A stretch of DNA of 64,000 nucleotides from Pempheris klunzingeri (GCF_042242105.1 NC_092020.1:15499788-15563787); one strand, 5' to 3'. Counted from the stretch's first letter, positions 24,458 to 37,500 are shown. Notes: generated by a model from the sequence alone, not told the origin. Program-made: numbers and translations.

Positions 24458-27400
24458 TAATTATTTACTACTTCAGGTGTTGCGGTTGGTCATGCTTTTG
24501 AGGAAGCAAAGACAACGTCGCGGTTTAAAGGCTGCTGGGGGACTTTTGGTGCTGCTGTGGACTGAAACAGGAGCTTCTGTTCAATGTTTGAACTGCAGTG
24601 GTGAGGTTTGACCTTCTGTTCAATGTTTGAACTGCAGTGGTGAGGTTTGACACTCGGCCATGCTGCCTTCAAGTGCGCTGTCCCATTTGATCAGGTGGAA
24701 ACATTTATCAAAACTTAACCCAAACTGTGCTCTGACAGTGGGAAGTTATTATGGCAGCTGTACATTTGATTACCTCTTCTTTAAATACTGAAAATATGAT
24801 ATAAATAGAAATCATATAGATAAATATATGAAATATAGGTCAATAACCGTTGTTGGAAAAAAGTCAGCTGCCTTATTTGTAAGCACAGTTGTATTATAGC
24901 CATTCTGGTAACACTTTACAATAAGGGTACAAATCATATACTTCTGTAATGCCTAATAAATGCACGGCTGATTATGATTTAATGCCGGATGTATCATGAA
25001 TCTTACCATTAACAAGTGATCATGTCACTATGACCAACATGATTAGTTAACACTTAATCGATCATCAATTAAGGGAGGTTAATTCATAGTTTCTTCTTCA
25101 ATAAACTGATGTGCAACGTGATATGCAGCAGTGTCTAATATGGTGTTGACAGTGTATAACCAGAGCTATCCTGTGATGTGTATGATAAATTAAGTCATTC
25201 ATTTTTGATTATTTAGATCAGAAATGGCAAAGCTAACACGGGTAGTAACCATCTATGAATGAATCAAATTTCATTTCAGGTGAAATTTGTAAAATAAGGT
25301 GAAAACACATGCGTATATCAAACATTGCATGAATTTAAGAGAAAACTAAAAAAAAAGTGCAATCATCCAGTCCAAAAAGATAAAACCCAACACCACAGTA
25401 ACACAGACATGATTAACTGGTCACTTTGAAGCATGAGTGCATTGGACCAGTTTCAGCCTGGACTTTATTACTGTGGACAAAGTGTTGTAACAGTGTTTAC
25501 AATTGTGGTGCAGTTGCAGCTGCTGGTCCCTGGTGCATAGGGATTAAAATGAAAGCGCTCCAAGCTGGTATGCATGGACACACACCTAACATATACACAC
25601 ATTCTCAGCTTTTGTACACCGCATCACTTCTTTTCACTGCTTTAGTCCTCACAGATTTGAAGGAGAGCTTGGTTCCCTGTGTGTGGCCGTGTCCTCAGCC
25701 TGACCCTGACCCTGAGGATCTGTGCGCCTTCACTGACCTGTACGGTCCCCTCAAATTACTCCTGACTTTTCAGGTACAACCAACGCTGATGCTTCACAAG
25801 TATTTTATTGGCCTGAATAAAGATTACTGACATTAGAGTCTGAGCATTGTCCTATCAACAATAACCTCTTTGTAAGTCGAAATAAGATATCTGGGTGGGA
25901 TCACTTTATTGATCTTAGTAAGCATTTTTTTTAATGACAGATGATCACAGTGAGCCTCTGACTGACATATCATCTCTGTCTGTATCTTAATATCAGATGA
26001 AAGATGCGAGACTTTTCAGCCCAGAGTCTTATGCTCGTATAGAAGCGTTCCTGCACGCGTTCAGTTTGACTAACGCAGGGGTAGGATCTGTTTCCCTCTG
26101 AATTTGTATCCACACTGTTCTTTTAAAGTAGGGAGCAAACATGTGACTGCCCTTCTTTTCCACAGATCCAAATCCACCTCAAACTCAAATTAAGTCAGCA
26201 GACCTTCCAGCGAGAGTTCAGGTAGGACTGCTGCTACTACGCAGGCACAGCTCATAACTTTCTTTTCTTATAAATCTAGCAAGTCTCCAACCTGTGAGAT
26301 GGCCTTGTGATTGTACATTTGACATGTCCAGTGTATTATGTAATGATTCATTCAGTCACTTTAAATAACACAGAGTTGATCTGTTTTGTTTCATAAAGTG
26401 TGTGTTTGAGTGTGTTTGTGTGTGTGTGTGTGCAAAGCAGCTGATCAGATTTTAATACTGGCTAACTACTGTATGTTTTTCAGCTTTAGGAGTAAGAGTA
26501 GCAGAATAAGGCAAACACAAAGGCTCGCTATTCTAGTACAAACATTTCTGTTTTTGCAGAGTGAAGATGAAGAGTAAAGTTGCACAGGCAGACCAACCAC
26601 CACTGATCTTGGATGTCACCTGTAGTACACAGTCAGTTATGCTGTTTTTAACATTATTCAATGTGTAGTTGTTTGTGTGGATCAATGTGTCTTACTTTCA
26701 TTAGAAAATAACGGAGCCAAACAGGTAGAGGTGTGTAACCAAAATAATCTGATCCTCATCTGTTAATGCAATAAAAACTTGTTGAACTGACTGGAGCATG
26801 TAAAGGCATGTTCTCTTTTATACATAGAAGTGCATTATACATTCAGTATACATTCTCATTGGGTTCAAAGGCCTCCAGAGTATGTGAAGAAAGGGTGCTG
26901 GTGTCAGGGAGGACACCCTGTCATTGGAGACAGGCTGCCGCTCAGTATCCCACCTGAAGCCATGGACCAGGGCCTGTTTGGGGAGCTCAGCATCCAGCCT
27001 GTAACGCTCCTCAGCCCCTGTGTGCTGCAGTACCCCAACCTGGCAACACAACTCAATCGCATACAAATATCCTTTGCTGAGTTTATAGCGGCTCTGTTTG
27101 TGATTTTCAAGGACCAGATTTCTGGACCCAGCCAAGTGTCTGTTTTGGAGGATTGTGCCTCTGCTCTTTACAGAGGAAGTGCTTCAGCTGGCTTCATCAG
27201 ACCTCCAGTGCGCTCTGGGACCGTTTGCATCTGAGTATAAAAGCAGGAATGAGGGCCAACTCTTCAGAGTCTGAGGAGGTCAAGTATCTTGAGGTTTGGT
27301 GTCGGTTTGTGGGATGTGCCGCTTGACCACGTCAGAAATTAAGTCATGTTTATAGTTGTTCTGATACCATAATAGAGAGGAGGGAGACACAGTATTGGTT

Positions 27401-30400
27401 CATTATGGCAATAACAATGCACATTTTCTCATTGTCTCTCCTTGAGGACATTTATTCTGTTGCACTTGGTTGTCCACAAGAAAACAATGAATTAATAAAT
27501 AAGAGAGCTAGAGAGAGGTTTGGAATGAGTCAGTGAGGTCAGTGAGGTGAAGCTCAGACTTTTAGGGGGAACTCCAGTGCTCCTTTAAGTTGACTCAGTT
27601 GAAGTGGCTCAAGCATTTGATTTAGATTAGTCTTCCTTGACGGCACATCTCCAGGTGTTGGTTTGCAGCCCAAGCAATGTTCCAGTCACAGGACCCTCCA
27701 CCTTCTTCCAGAACCTCCCTGCACATCTGGACTGTCAGGAACTGGGCCTGCATGGCCTCCAGTGCTCCTCCTTCAAAGGTAGAGAACTACCACTGATGGG
27801 AGCACATATACTGGGTGTAATTTGATCCTAAAGTTGGTTTGAAGTCAAGGACAAGTAATCCTGTCTTAAAAGAGTGATGTTTTGAAATAGACTAATTTCC
27901 ACCACTTGTGTTTATGTGTTAGAGAATGTACACACAGCCTTGGCCTGAAGACGCTCATAAAAACTTGAACGGATCACAAATAGCCCATTATGTGAATCCG
28001 AGAAATTAAAGCCAGACAGAACAGTGGAAGTAGAAAAAAAGAAGACACACAGAATCCACTAACAAAAGCCTTAGAGGCACAGTACTTGGCTAGAAACTGC
28101 TCTAACTGCAGATCTGGACATTTTCATTGTCTATTGTGAAATATGTTCACATGCAACTAGTCTGCACTAATGATTAACACTCATTGCAAACAGTGAATTT
28201 TAGTCCAAGAAGAAGTGTTGTATTCACTTAGCAAAAGAATTGTCACGGCGGAGAGTTGAGGTGTGGAAGGGTCCACGATGTGTTTGAGTTTGGACATTGG
28301 ACGCTCAGGTTTCCATTCTGTTTTACACCAGAAATCTGTGATTACATTTGTCATATTTAACTCTGACTGTGGTTTTTCCCTGACCTTAACTAAGTGGGTT
28401 TAGTTGCATACATCTATCCATACCTTAAATGATAACTCCTATATTTTTAAACCTGGGCCCTATTTTTTTTTTTTTTACACATGCTCGGTTTGAAATGACT
28501 GGTAAGTGCAAAAACATTTGGAAGTGGTCCAGTATATCGTCTCTGCCAACAGCCGAGGGCGGGCGGGGATCGAGCCACAATTGCCATAATGTAGCTGTGT
28601 GCCAGATCAACGTACGTCCACTGAAAGTGCCTGTTTTTGCTTGGCTCAGATTGTTAAGTGTTCTGACAACATTATGGAAAGGATCCTGAACAGATAGACC
28701 TGTAAGATCCTTTTTATTTAACCAGAAACAACCGTTTTATCTCTCAGTTCAAAGCCACCAGACTCTGTTAAAAAAAACCAGTAATTTTTACACAGGAGTT
28801 GGTGGTCTACCGGTGTGTCAATCAGTTAGTTTGTCTGTGCTTTGGAGAGACTTTGGTGTTTTAACTGGTTAGTTCACACAACACATTTGTGCAACACAAG
28901 CAAACTATTAAGTTAGCAGTCATTTGAGTTGAGTAATTTCTTTAAGACTTCCTAAATCTTGGACTATTTTAACCCATGTGTGAGAGAGTAGGTTTGAGTC
29001 AATCTGGTTTATTGTAAGTCAAAACTCTGCCTGGAACTGAGGATCACTGAATAATCTCTTGTCTGACACTGACAAGCTGCTCTGTGGTGATAATTCTTTT
29101 TTTCCTTTGTAGATTACACAGTGAATCACAACCACAAGCAACACCACAGCTACACAAATCACATGTAGCTTATTCATTCACAACACGTGATATAAAACAT
29201 TATATCAGCAAAGGGAGAAAAGACTTAAAACATCTGTTAATTCAGTAAACCTAAGTGAACTCAAGTTTTATGTGCAGAACTGTTATAAGAGCTACATGCC
29301 CAATCCAAAGGTGGGTCCTCCATTATTACCGCAATGTTATGTGCATGTTGTGATTGCTGCAGTGCTCCAGTGCTCCCTCAACCAGTATAAACTTGCAGAG
29401 TGTTAACTGTTTGAAGTCACTGATGATGATGTTTTCCTTTACTTTGCAACAAAAAATATTCAACATCATCTGCAGATCTCGTGCACATCGGGGACACAGT
29501 GTACACGGTAGAGCAAGAAAACTCGGAGGATCCAGAGCAGGAACCCGGTTTTCCCCAGATGCAGCAGAGTCTCCTGCTTTTCCTCCTCCTGCAGCACAGT
29601 GACCCATTCATTTGCCAGCTCTCAGACAACATGGGTGAGAGACAGCTTCATGTATGATTAACAAAACACTGCGTTAACGTTGGTCTCTCACAACTATTTT
29701 TCTGTCTTTCTATCTGAGATGCTTCTGCAGTCACAGAGGTGCTGATTGAGCGCCACCTGGAGGATATTCTGAACAACAACAGGCAGGCAGTCACAACAGC
29801 CCTTCAGACTGAGCTGAAGAAAACACTGAAAGCCCAAAATCACAGAAAAAGGGCAAGTCTGAGATCCACATGAACTTTTTTAATCTGGTGTTATCAATTG
29901 ACAGAATAAAATGAATTAGTCAACAACAGTTTTGTAATTAATTTATTGTAGATGTCATTTATCAAGCAAAGATGTCAAACATGTCAGTTTTTGCAGCTTC
30001 TCCTGTGAGGATTTTCTGTGTTTACCAGCTTTTTATCTGTGTAATTCAAATATCTTTTGATGGATTTGATGTCACCTTTGATTGCGATGATCATTTTTCA
30101 TTATTGCGTGACATTTTCCAATCAACTAGTCATTTAGAAAGCAGAATCAGCACATTAATGAAAATCAATAATGGATTTCAGCCCTAATAGTGTGTTTGGA
30201 TGTTGTGTGTGACAAGGACCAGGAGAAGCTGCGATCAGCTGCTGAAGTGATTCTCAGCTCGTCCATCAGTATTGTGAGCTGCAGCAGCAACATGGACTTC
30301 AGAAATGCCTGTCTGAACACCATGAAGGTGCGGAAAATCAATTCCAAACATGTATATGCAGATATTTAGAGTTAATGCTAAAATAAAAAAGTTCACTTTC

Positions 30401-30817
30401 ACATCTCATAATTTGACAAAGATGCCATTGGCAGAGATGCTATAAGGTTATGTGCTGCACTGTAAATACACCTGTGGCGTTCACACAGGGATATACTGCA
30501 TACACACACTTGTCGACGGTGTGACAGAGGTCACATGTGTATCCATAATGTATGTGTTTGTCAGGTGTGTGACACCCATGAGCTGTCAGCATCCCTCCGT
30601 GAATCACTGAGGAGGGTGACATCATGGAAATTCATTCCCAGGGGCAGGTGCTTCTCCGCTCAGGTGAGTGGGACGTTTGTTGTTCACTGACACCAGCCAG
30701 TTACTATAGCAGCACTTTTAGACATGTGATTTTAACCCATAATCTAACAACACTTCATTTCTTTTGCAGATGGAAGAACATCCTGAGGGTGATGAGCCCA
30801 CCAGAACAGAAATCTGA
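24147..30817 (+). CDS. top6bl: Type 2 DNA topoisomerase VI subunit B-like (SPO11 partner), 5' end not found
   Basis: Thirteen exons: 24147-24223 (less sure), 24477-24600, 25655-25773, 25997-26080, 26166-26221, 26560-26631, 26847-27066, 27655-27778, 29476-29634, 29719-29852, 30217-30327, 30565-30663 and 30770-30817. Phases agree at every junction, giving about 474 residues. Text such as GCWCQGGHPVIGDRLPLSIP, CVLQYPNLATQL and SPSNVPVTGPSTFFQNLP matches what I recall of human C11orf80/TOP6BL. The protein pairs with SPO11 to form the meiotic double-strand-break enzyme; it carries the transducer-like part of a TopoVIB fold. Human TOP6BL is about 580 residues, so roughly 100 N-terminal residues are missing from my model. 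Oddities: intron 27067-27654 is U12-type AT-AG; intron 29853-30216 uses a GC donor; the donor at 24600 is duplicated. The frame that continues past 27066 is intronic. Confidence 0.85.
24426..24454. repeat. (TG)n microsatellite before a top6bl exon
   Basis: About fourteen TG units ending 22 bases before the acceptor at 24476. The acceptor itself still has a T-rich tract. Confidence 0.95.
24574..24651 (+). repeat. top6bl: Exact 39-bp tandem duplication spanning a splice donor
   Basis: Copies 24574-24612 and 24613-24651 are identical and directly adjacent. Each contains the last 27 bases of the exon and the first 12 of the intron, so the donor 'cagtg|gtgagg' is present twice. Confidence 0.97.
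24890..25110. repeat. Dispersed fish repeat ('ggtaacactttacaataag')
   Basis: Begins with 'ggtaacactttacaataagg', a very common start of teleost interspersed repeats, and lacks coding capacity. It sits in a top6bl intron. The right boundary is approximate. Confidence 0.5.
27067..27654 (+). other. top6bl: U12-type AT-AG intron of top6bl
   Basis: The intron begins ATATCCTTT, the exact U12 5' splice site of the AT subclass. It ends with ttccttgac at 27633-27641, a textbook U12 branch site, 14 bases before the AG at 27653-27654. It has no polypyrimidine tract, also typical. Joining at CAA|GTG restores the protein text IQVLVCSPSNVP. Using the nearer AC at 27644 would change frame. Confidence 0.88.
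27779..29475 (+). other. Long top6bl intron without other features
   Basis: I found no exon or RNA gene in this intron. A T-run sits at 28462-28475. The frames at 28425-28689 on both strands overlap and look spurious. Confidence 0.6.
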
Positions 30818-31208
30818 GAACGTTTGTTTGGCTTCAAAGAGTGTTTTTGTTCTGGTCGTACTGGAATTAATATATTTATTGTAATTTACATGTTACACTA
30901 AATGTGGTTATTTATAACACAGTTCTCAGATAGAAAATGTAAGAGATATACATTGAACTGAACTTCTCATCTGTTTTGTTGACATTTTTTCTATTAAGTA
31001 CCCCAAAATAAACAACATGGTACAATAACATGAACAATTGTAAACTGTACTTATATGTATAAATTCTTATTGCTACTGCAAGGTTGCATCATACAGTTCA
31101 CGCTATTGTTTGTGGGTGTGAAACAAAATAAACTGGGACAACAATACTGGTTAAACAAAATATTCCGGCCTGAGGGCTAAAACAAAAAAAAATCAACTCT
31201 CACGGCGT

Positions 31209-31221
31209 CCAGTAGGTGGCG
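31209..31221 (+). promoter_or_regulatory. CTCF-type site near the pola2 promoter
   Basis: ccagtaggtggcg fits every position of the CTCF core consensus CCASYAGRKGGCR. It lies about 330 bases before the pola2 start codon, between top6bl and pola2, where an insulator between a meiotic and a replication gene would be plausible. Binding itself cannot be seen from sequence. Confidence 0.5.
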
Positions 31222-31251
31222 TTAGAGGCTTTTATTTTTGTGGCATTGACA

Positions 31252-31322
31252 ACTTCCGGTTATAATTGTTTATGGGTGTGACGTACCTTCCGGCCGCCAA
31301 CTCTGACGGCACATTTTCGCGG
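31252..31322 (+). promoter_or_regulatory. pola2: pola2 core promoter: ETS and E2F motifs
   Basis: ETS-type cores 'acttccggt' (31252-31260) and 'ccttccggcc' (31287-31296) are followed by 'ttttcgcgg' (31314-31322), an E2F-type site. There is no TATA box. E2F control fits S-phase expression of a DNA polymerase alpha subunit. The start codon is about 220 bases downstream. Confidence 0.55.
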
Positions 31323-31542
31323 TAAAAAGAAAGATGTTTGTGATGCTGATGATCTTTATGCTGACTTCTCATATTCAGTTACCATCTAACGCTTTACCCT
31401 AGAGAACTTTTAGAAATCGCATCGTTTAGAAAATTAGGTCGTCGGTGTTGCTATGAAGTGATAGCAGGGCTAACGTTAGCTAACATCAAAACATTATCAT
31501 TGAACCGAGCTGCATAATCTAGTGAGTACACAGCATTAAAGA

Positions 31543-34500
31543 ATGGCACTGGTAACTGGAGAGAGCCTGCAATCAGAGCTGGAAGTGTTCGGCATACCCT
31601 GCAAAGATGACTCCGTCCTCGACAAGAGTAAGAAGCTGCTCATTTTATGCCATCTTAGGTTAATCATTGTGATTACGTTAGCAAAGTTAGCATCCACAGT
31701 CACCGGTCTGTACTGTTACGTGATTTCGGCATTGGATTTTTTTTAATAGTCCTTTGTGTTGGCTTATACAGTGTACACGCTTATATGAGGTTTGTTTTTG
31801 ATTTATGTTCTGACTTAACTTATGGACATTTGTGTTGGTTTATATTGCTCGTTTGTTATTTGTTGTTGTCAATGCCAACATCAGCTTTCTCAGTGGCTGC
31901 AGGCGGTCAAATCTGCAGCATTTACATCACATTGATGTTAATTAGTGTGCGAATGCAGCGAATGAATTAGAACTATTTCATGTGAATTGTCAGTGGTGAA
32001 CAAACGTATCTGTAGTCATTCATATGTTTGATTTACAGTGATTTCTTTCAGTCATTGCAGTAATGTCACATTGATGGTGCCTTGGTGTACTGTATTTGCA
32101 GCTAGATTATTGTTACACTCCTTTTACCTTCTCTTTTTTCCTCTCTTTTTTCCTCTTTTTTCCTCTGCTGACGTCTCAGTGGTGGAGCAGTGTATCTGTA
32201 ACAGGATACAAGTGGGTGAGATGGTGCTGGAGTGGGTGGCTTACAGCTCCACAAAAAATGGCCTGAAACTGACTGCAAACACCCTTGAGCAGTTCGAACA
32301 CGAGGTAACAGGAGCATACTGACTTTATATCCGATTGTCCATGATATGTTCAATAAATTAATGTTTTCTTTTTGCAAGCATGACATGTGTTCCTGAAATT
32401 ATTTCTTTGAACTTGGCCCTATGATTTTGAACACACTGTCCTCGCCGTCAGGCAGGACACCAGTTTGGTATTTACACTGCATTTATTTTCTTTGCAGGTG
32501 TTAAACAAGAAGAATAAATCCAAACAAAGCTTCAGAAAAGAAGAAACTCACAACAGAACCAGAGACATTCACTCATTACAGGCCTTGTATCCTTCACACT
32601 GAACTGCCCAACAGCTTCTCTCTCTGAATGTATCCGCTCCAATAATATCAGTGTGTTACAGTCCTTGACATTCTTTGTTCAGAATCAAAGCTGAGGAAGA
32701 GGAGGAGAATCTGCTGGACTCCTATTCTACTCCTGCTAAGGTAAGCTGTCACCTTTGACTTCTGACTGTGTGTCACTCATTCACTGGTTCTGTAGAAAGT
32801 GTGATTCACTTGTGTGCTCTACCCTCACTCTGTCTGTGTGTCTGTGTGTCTGTAGGGCTCTCAGAAGCGAGCACTTACCACTCCTGAACACCCTCATTCA
32901 AAAAGAAGTGTAGCTTTACTGGCCAGTCCAGGCCTGCTGCTGTCTCCTGCCAGTTTTTCACCCAGGTACTCAGCAATAACACAGACCAACAGTGACTGAG
33001 CTGCTGGTTAAATTAAACACAGTATGAATTATTTATGGCTTATTTAATAACATAAAGTGCACTGAATATTCCTGCTGCCATGATGACAATGGAGGACAGC
33101 ATTCATGAACTGAATCACGTCTTATGATGGACGTTTGTCGCACTTATGACCCAACTCTGCCCTTCTTCTCATCTCTCTTTGGAAGTGCAACTCCGTCACA
33201 GAAGTACAACCAGCGAGGAGGGAAAGGGGAGGTGGTGGTTACCTTCGGGGCCGTGCAGGGCACTCGCTGGGCAGGCAGGAAGGCTCCGGGCGCAGACGTC
33301 CAGCTGGAGCTGCTGGAAGGGCCTGAAGACTCCCTCCGCTGCAGCTACAAATACATGTTCCAGAGGCTTCGTGATGTTCGAAATGGTGAGAGACGGAAAC
33401 CTAAAAGGGCCCACTTGTAAATTCTCAAAGCTACTCTGGAGGGAAGAGTCTTGTATTTTAAATTGTGGTTGTTTTCTGATTGTATATGGCCACGTGTTTC
33501 CCCTAAATGTATTGATGCAAACAACATGAAAGTAATTGTAAACCCTGCTCAGATACGTAGAAACAGTGTGTGTAAGTTGACGATTTTTGCGTCCGTTTTC
33601 TCCAGTGTTGACCGAGAAGATCGAGGAGCTGGGCGAGGGCCTCAGGTCTCACTTCAACATTGAAGAGTTCTCCCCTGTCTCTCTGCCCGCCCAGGTACAC
33701 ACCAGTTTTCCAAAATCTTGATGATAATTTAATATTTCACACAGGCTAAGTTTTAGACCCAAATGCTGATATATGTAAAAGTCCAGTTTTACTCATTAAA
33801 AAATGTAAGAGCTGATTAGTCCTAAACTTTGTACGTTTGAATCTGCTGTTGAATATACACTACTCACAAAAAGTTAGGGATATTCGGCTTTCAGGTGAAA
33901 TTTCAGGATGAACCTAAAATGCATTGTAACCTTTCCAGGTGAACTTAATGTGACCTTCTCTAAACTTTTGAATGCACATGTCCAACTGTTCAGTGTTTCA
34001 GTACTTTTTGCACAAGTTGCTGTTCTCTAACAAGAAGCTTAACAGCAACATTCACAACAGGTTTGATCCATGAATCGACCAATACATTTCCTGCTTCAGT
34101 TAGAATTGGTATTTAAACAGTCCTCCTCATCATGCTGTTCACATTCTGACATCATGAGACCAAGACGACACCTAACAATTGATCAGCAGCACCTCGCCAT
34201 TGTGAGGCTTCAAACAGGAAGTCCTCAGACGGAGGTGTTCACTGAGCTTCATCAGGAGGTTGTAACAGTGCTACAGAGAGACTGGAAGAGTCACAGAAAG
34301 GAGGGAAGTGGATGTCCTTTGGCCACATCCCAATTTATTGAGACACTGAAAATGTTTTGTTGTGGTATACCCACCACTGTTGTTAGATTTTCTTTCAATA
34401 AATTGTTTAAGATGAATAAAATTACCATTGCATGCTTCTACTTAAATGCCCTACTTTCATGATATAATATCACTGTAGCATTCACTTTTTACATTTTCCA

Positions 34501-37500
34501 TATATTTCACCTGAAAGTCGAATATTCCTAACTTTTTGTGAGTAGTGTAATTGAACTGAAGTGTTGGCCATGAATGTGATTTTTTTCCAAAGCATCAGAG
34601 TATGTGAATCCCTGCAGGTTAAACATGCTTAGCTTGACAAGTTATTACTAGGAAAAAATATGTTATGCTTATGTTATTTTACCTGGATTTAAGTACAATG
34701 TATTAAATGTATTTGTATAATAGTATATTAAGTATTTCCTGACTGCTGTGTTTGGTGTGTTCATGTGTCTTCACCTGCAGGACAGTATAACGGTGTTGGG
34801 GCAGGTTTGCTGTGACAGTAATGGCAAACTGAACGCACAGTCTGTTCTGTTGGAGGCGGGACCAGAGCAAGGTGGTCAGCAAGTACCTGTTGACGTATCG
34901 GAGCTTAAAGAGTACTCCCTGTTTCCTGGTCAGGTGAGCAAAAGGAGACTCTCGGCAGATGAAGCTACAAAAGAGCATGCTTTGGAGGCCTTGTGTATTG
35001 TAGAAGTATTATATATAAGAAATATTTTTGACATAATTAAATGAAATGTTTCTCAATGCTTCACTAAGATTTACATGCTGCTGTGCCACTTTTTACCCAC
35101 TTCCTGCCATTTCTGCCATTTCTGTAAGTCACTAAACCAGAATGCATTGTGATTGCACTATTAGCACACACCAGGCGGTGGCCTCTCCTTTCCCTGTACA
35201 CTGAGGTGTGTGTACAGCAGGTTACACGGCCACCAAGAGTAACAGAGCATGCCAAGGACCTGGGCGACAGACTCACCCAGCGTCTGACCGAGAACTCTGA
35301 CAACTGGTCTGAAACTACTTAGCAGGAAGCGTTTATCTTGAAGTACAGATTCATCTCCTCTCTTTCCACAGGTGGTAGTGATGGAGGGAATGAACACGAC
35401 GGGAAGAAGATTAATGGCTTCCAAACTCTATGAGGTCAGCTACAAATGAACAATCATAGCTAAGTGCTAATAGAAAAAAGTGCAAAGACAATTTTTTTAC
35501 AAAGGAATGCTTATTTGAAATTCTGCTTTAAATTCCAAATGAAGTGGTTCATCTCAGCGTTCAGATCTGGTGCCTGTTCATGTATCCTCTGTTAATAGTT
35601 TTGTCTTTTTTAGGGAGTCCCTCTTCCTTTCTACACTTCTGAGGTGAAAATGGAGATGGATGAAGGTAAGCAATGATGGTTGACATTTCTTTCGGTCTCG
35701 TCTGTGACATTTCCTGTAAATCTGGGGATTAAATTATTAAATCTACTTCCTCAACTACAATAACTGGGGTGACTGCTGTCTGCTTGAGTCGGAATTTTAG
35801 TTCTTTGTCTCTTTTTTTTTTTTTATGTTAATTTTGCACACAAACACTCTTCATCTCATGTGATTGTAGAGCCAATGAATATACTGGTGGCATGTGGACC
35901 GTACACTCCCTCTGACAGCCTGACCTTTGACCCTCTGCTGGACCTAATCAATGTCATTGTCAGGGATCGTCCTGATGTCTGCCTGCTGGTATAGTTATTT
36001 TTCTCCTATTTTCTGTTTTTGCTAGATTTTAATCAGTGAACAAACATCTACAAGTCCTGGAAGATGCACAAAATACTTGTTTATTCTCCAGGCACAATGT
36101 AGTAGCTCACAGTCGTCACTTGACCGCGTGTTACCTTTGGGTTTTTATAACGTTGCCTTCTCTTCTCCAGCTGGGCCCGTTTGTGGATTCCAAACATGAA
36201 CAAATTGAGGTAAGTTTACCAGAATACCCAAATCCTCTATCTAATGTTTTGCATTTAAAATCAAATTTGAACCTCCACATTCAAAGCCAACACATTTGTT
36301 TGTGTGCAGCTCTTCAAATCTAGTCAATTCATCATGAATATACAGTGAGTACGACTGTAATCGCTGCCAAAGGTGCCTCAACAAAGTACTGAATAAAGGG
36401 TGTAAATACTTATGTACATGTGATATTTCAGTTTTTTATTTTTAATACATTTGCAAAAATTTCTAAACTTTTTTCACTTTGTCATTATGGGGTATTGTGT
36501 GTAGATTGATGAGGAAAAAAAGAATTTAATCCATTTTGGAATAAGGCTGTAACATAACAAAATGTGGAAAAAGTGAAGGGGTCTGAATACTTTCCGTACC
36601 CACTGTATGTGACAGTCTTTGTCTCCACCTGTTTCTGAAATAGAAAGGTCAGGTGACCGAGACGTTTGAGGCCATTTTCTCAAGATGTGTTGAAAGCATC
36701 GTGGATGGCACCAAAACGTATGTCTCATATCCTCCTTAACTATGATTCCACTGTTTTATCTCCTGAGGACCCTTTAAAGAGCAGCTTCTTTCCTTGTAAT
36801 GATTAGAAACCCTTACCATAATGAAGCCTAATGTTTTCTTTTATCCAGTGTTGGCAGTCGCCTGGTGTTCGTGCCATCTCAGAGAGACATCCACCATCAC
36901 TTCATCTACCCACAGCCTCCCTTCACCCTGCCAAACCTCAGCAAGGACCAGGCCCAGGTCAGGCACATATGTTGCCCAGTTGGACTGCTTGTGTTCAGGG
37001 CCTCTGATGAACGCATGCAACAGGCTTGAGAGCAATCGTGGAAAGCCTCATTTGATAGTATAACTACATAGTAGTATAGTACAAGTTGTCAGCAAGATTC
37101 AAGCAGAGGAAAATTGTCTGTTGGTAAATGTGTTGTCTCATATTGTGTTTCTCCTCATACTCTGCAGCGTGTCACCCTGGTCCCTGACCCCTGCACCCTG
37201 CTGATCGACGGTGTGACCTTTGGCTTGACGTCCACTGACATCCTGTTCCACATGGGCGCAGAGGAGATCAGCTGGTGAGGAAGACTCTGCAGGATTGGCC
37301 ATTTCTAGACGAACATCTTTTAATGCCCACCATCGTTCAACGTATTTCAATGAATGCCATCAGTGTACAGTGTTGGGCTGAAATTGAAAATGTATTGTTT
37401 TGCAGCGGCACTGGATCGGACAGATTTTCACGCATACTGAAGCACATGCTGACCCAGAGGAGGTAGGAGTGCTTTAAGAGTTCTCTCATTCTTTCTATGT

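Noticed and set aside
26847-27234. Reading the top6bl exon through to the stop at 27234
   Set aside because: The frame is open but loses family resemblance exactly at the U12 donor, and the exon at 27655 continues the protein.
32102-32386. 94-codon minus-strand frame opposite pola2 exon 2
   Set aside because: The basic/Glu run comes from the polypyrimidine tract before the pola2 acceptor.
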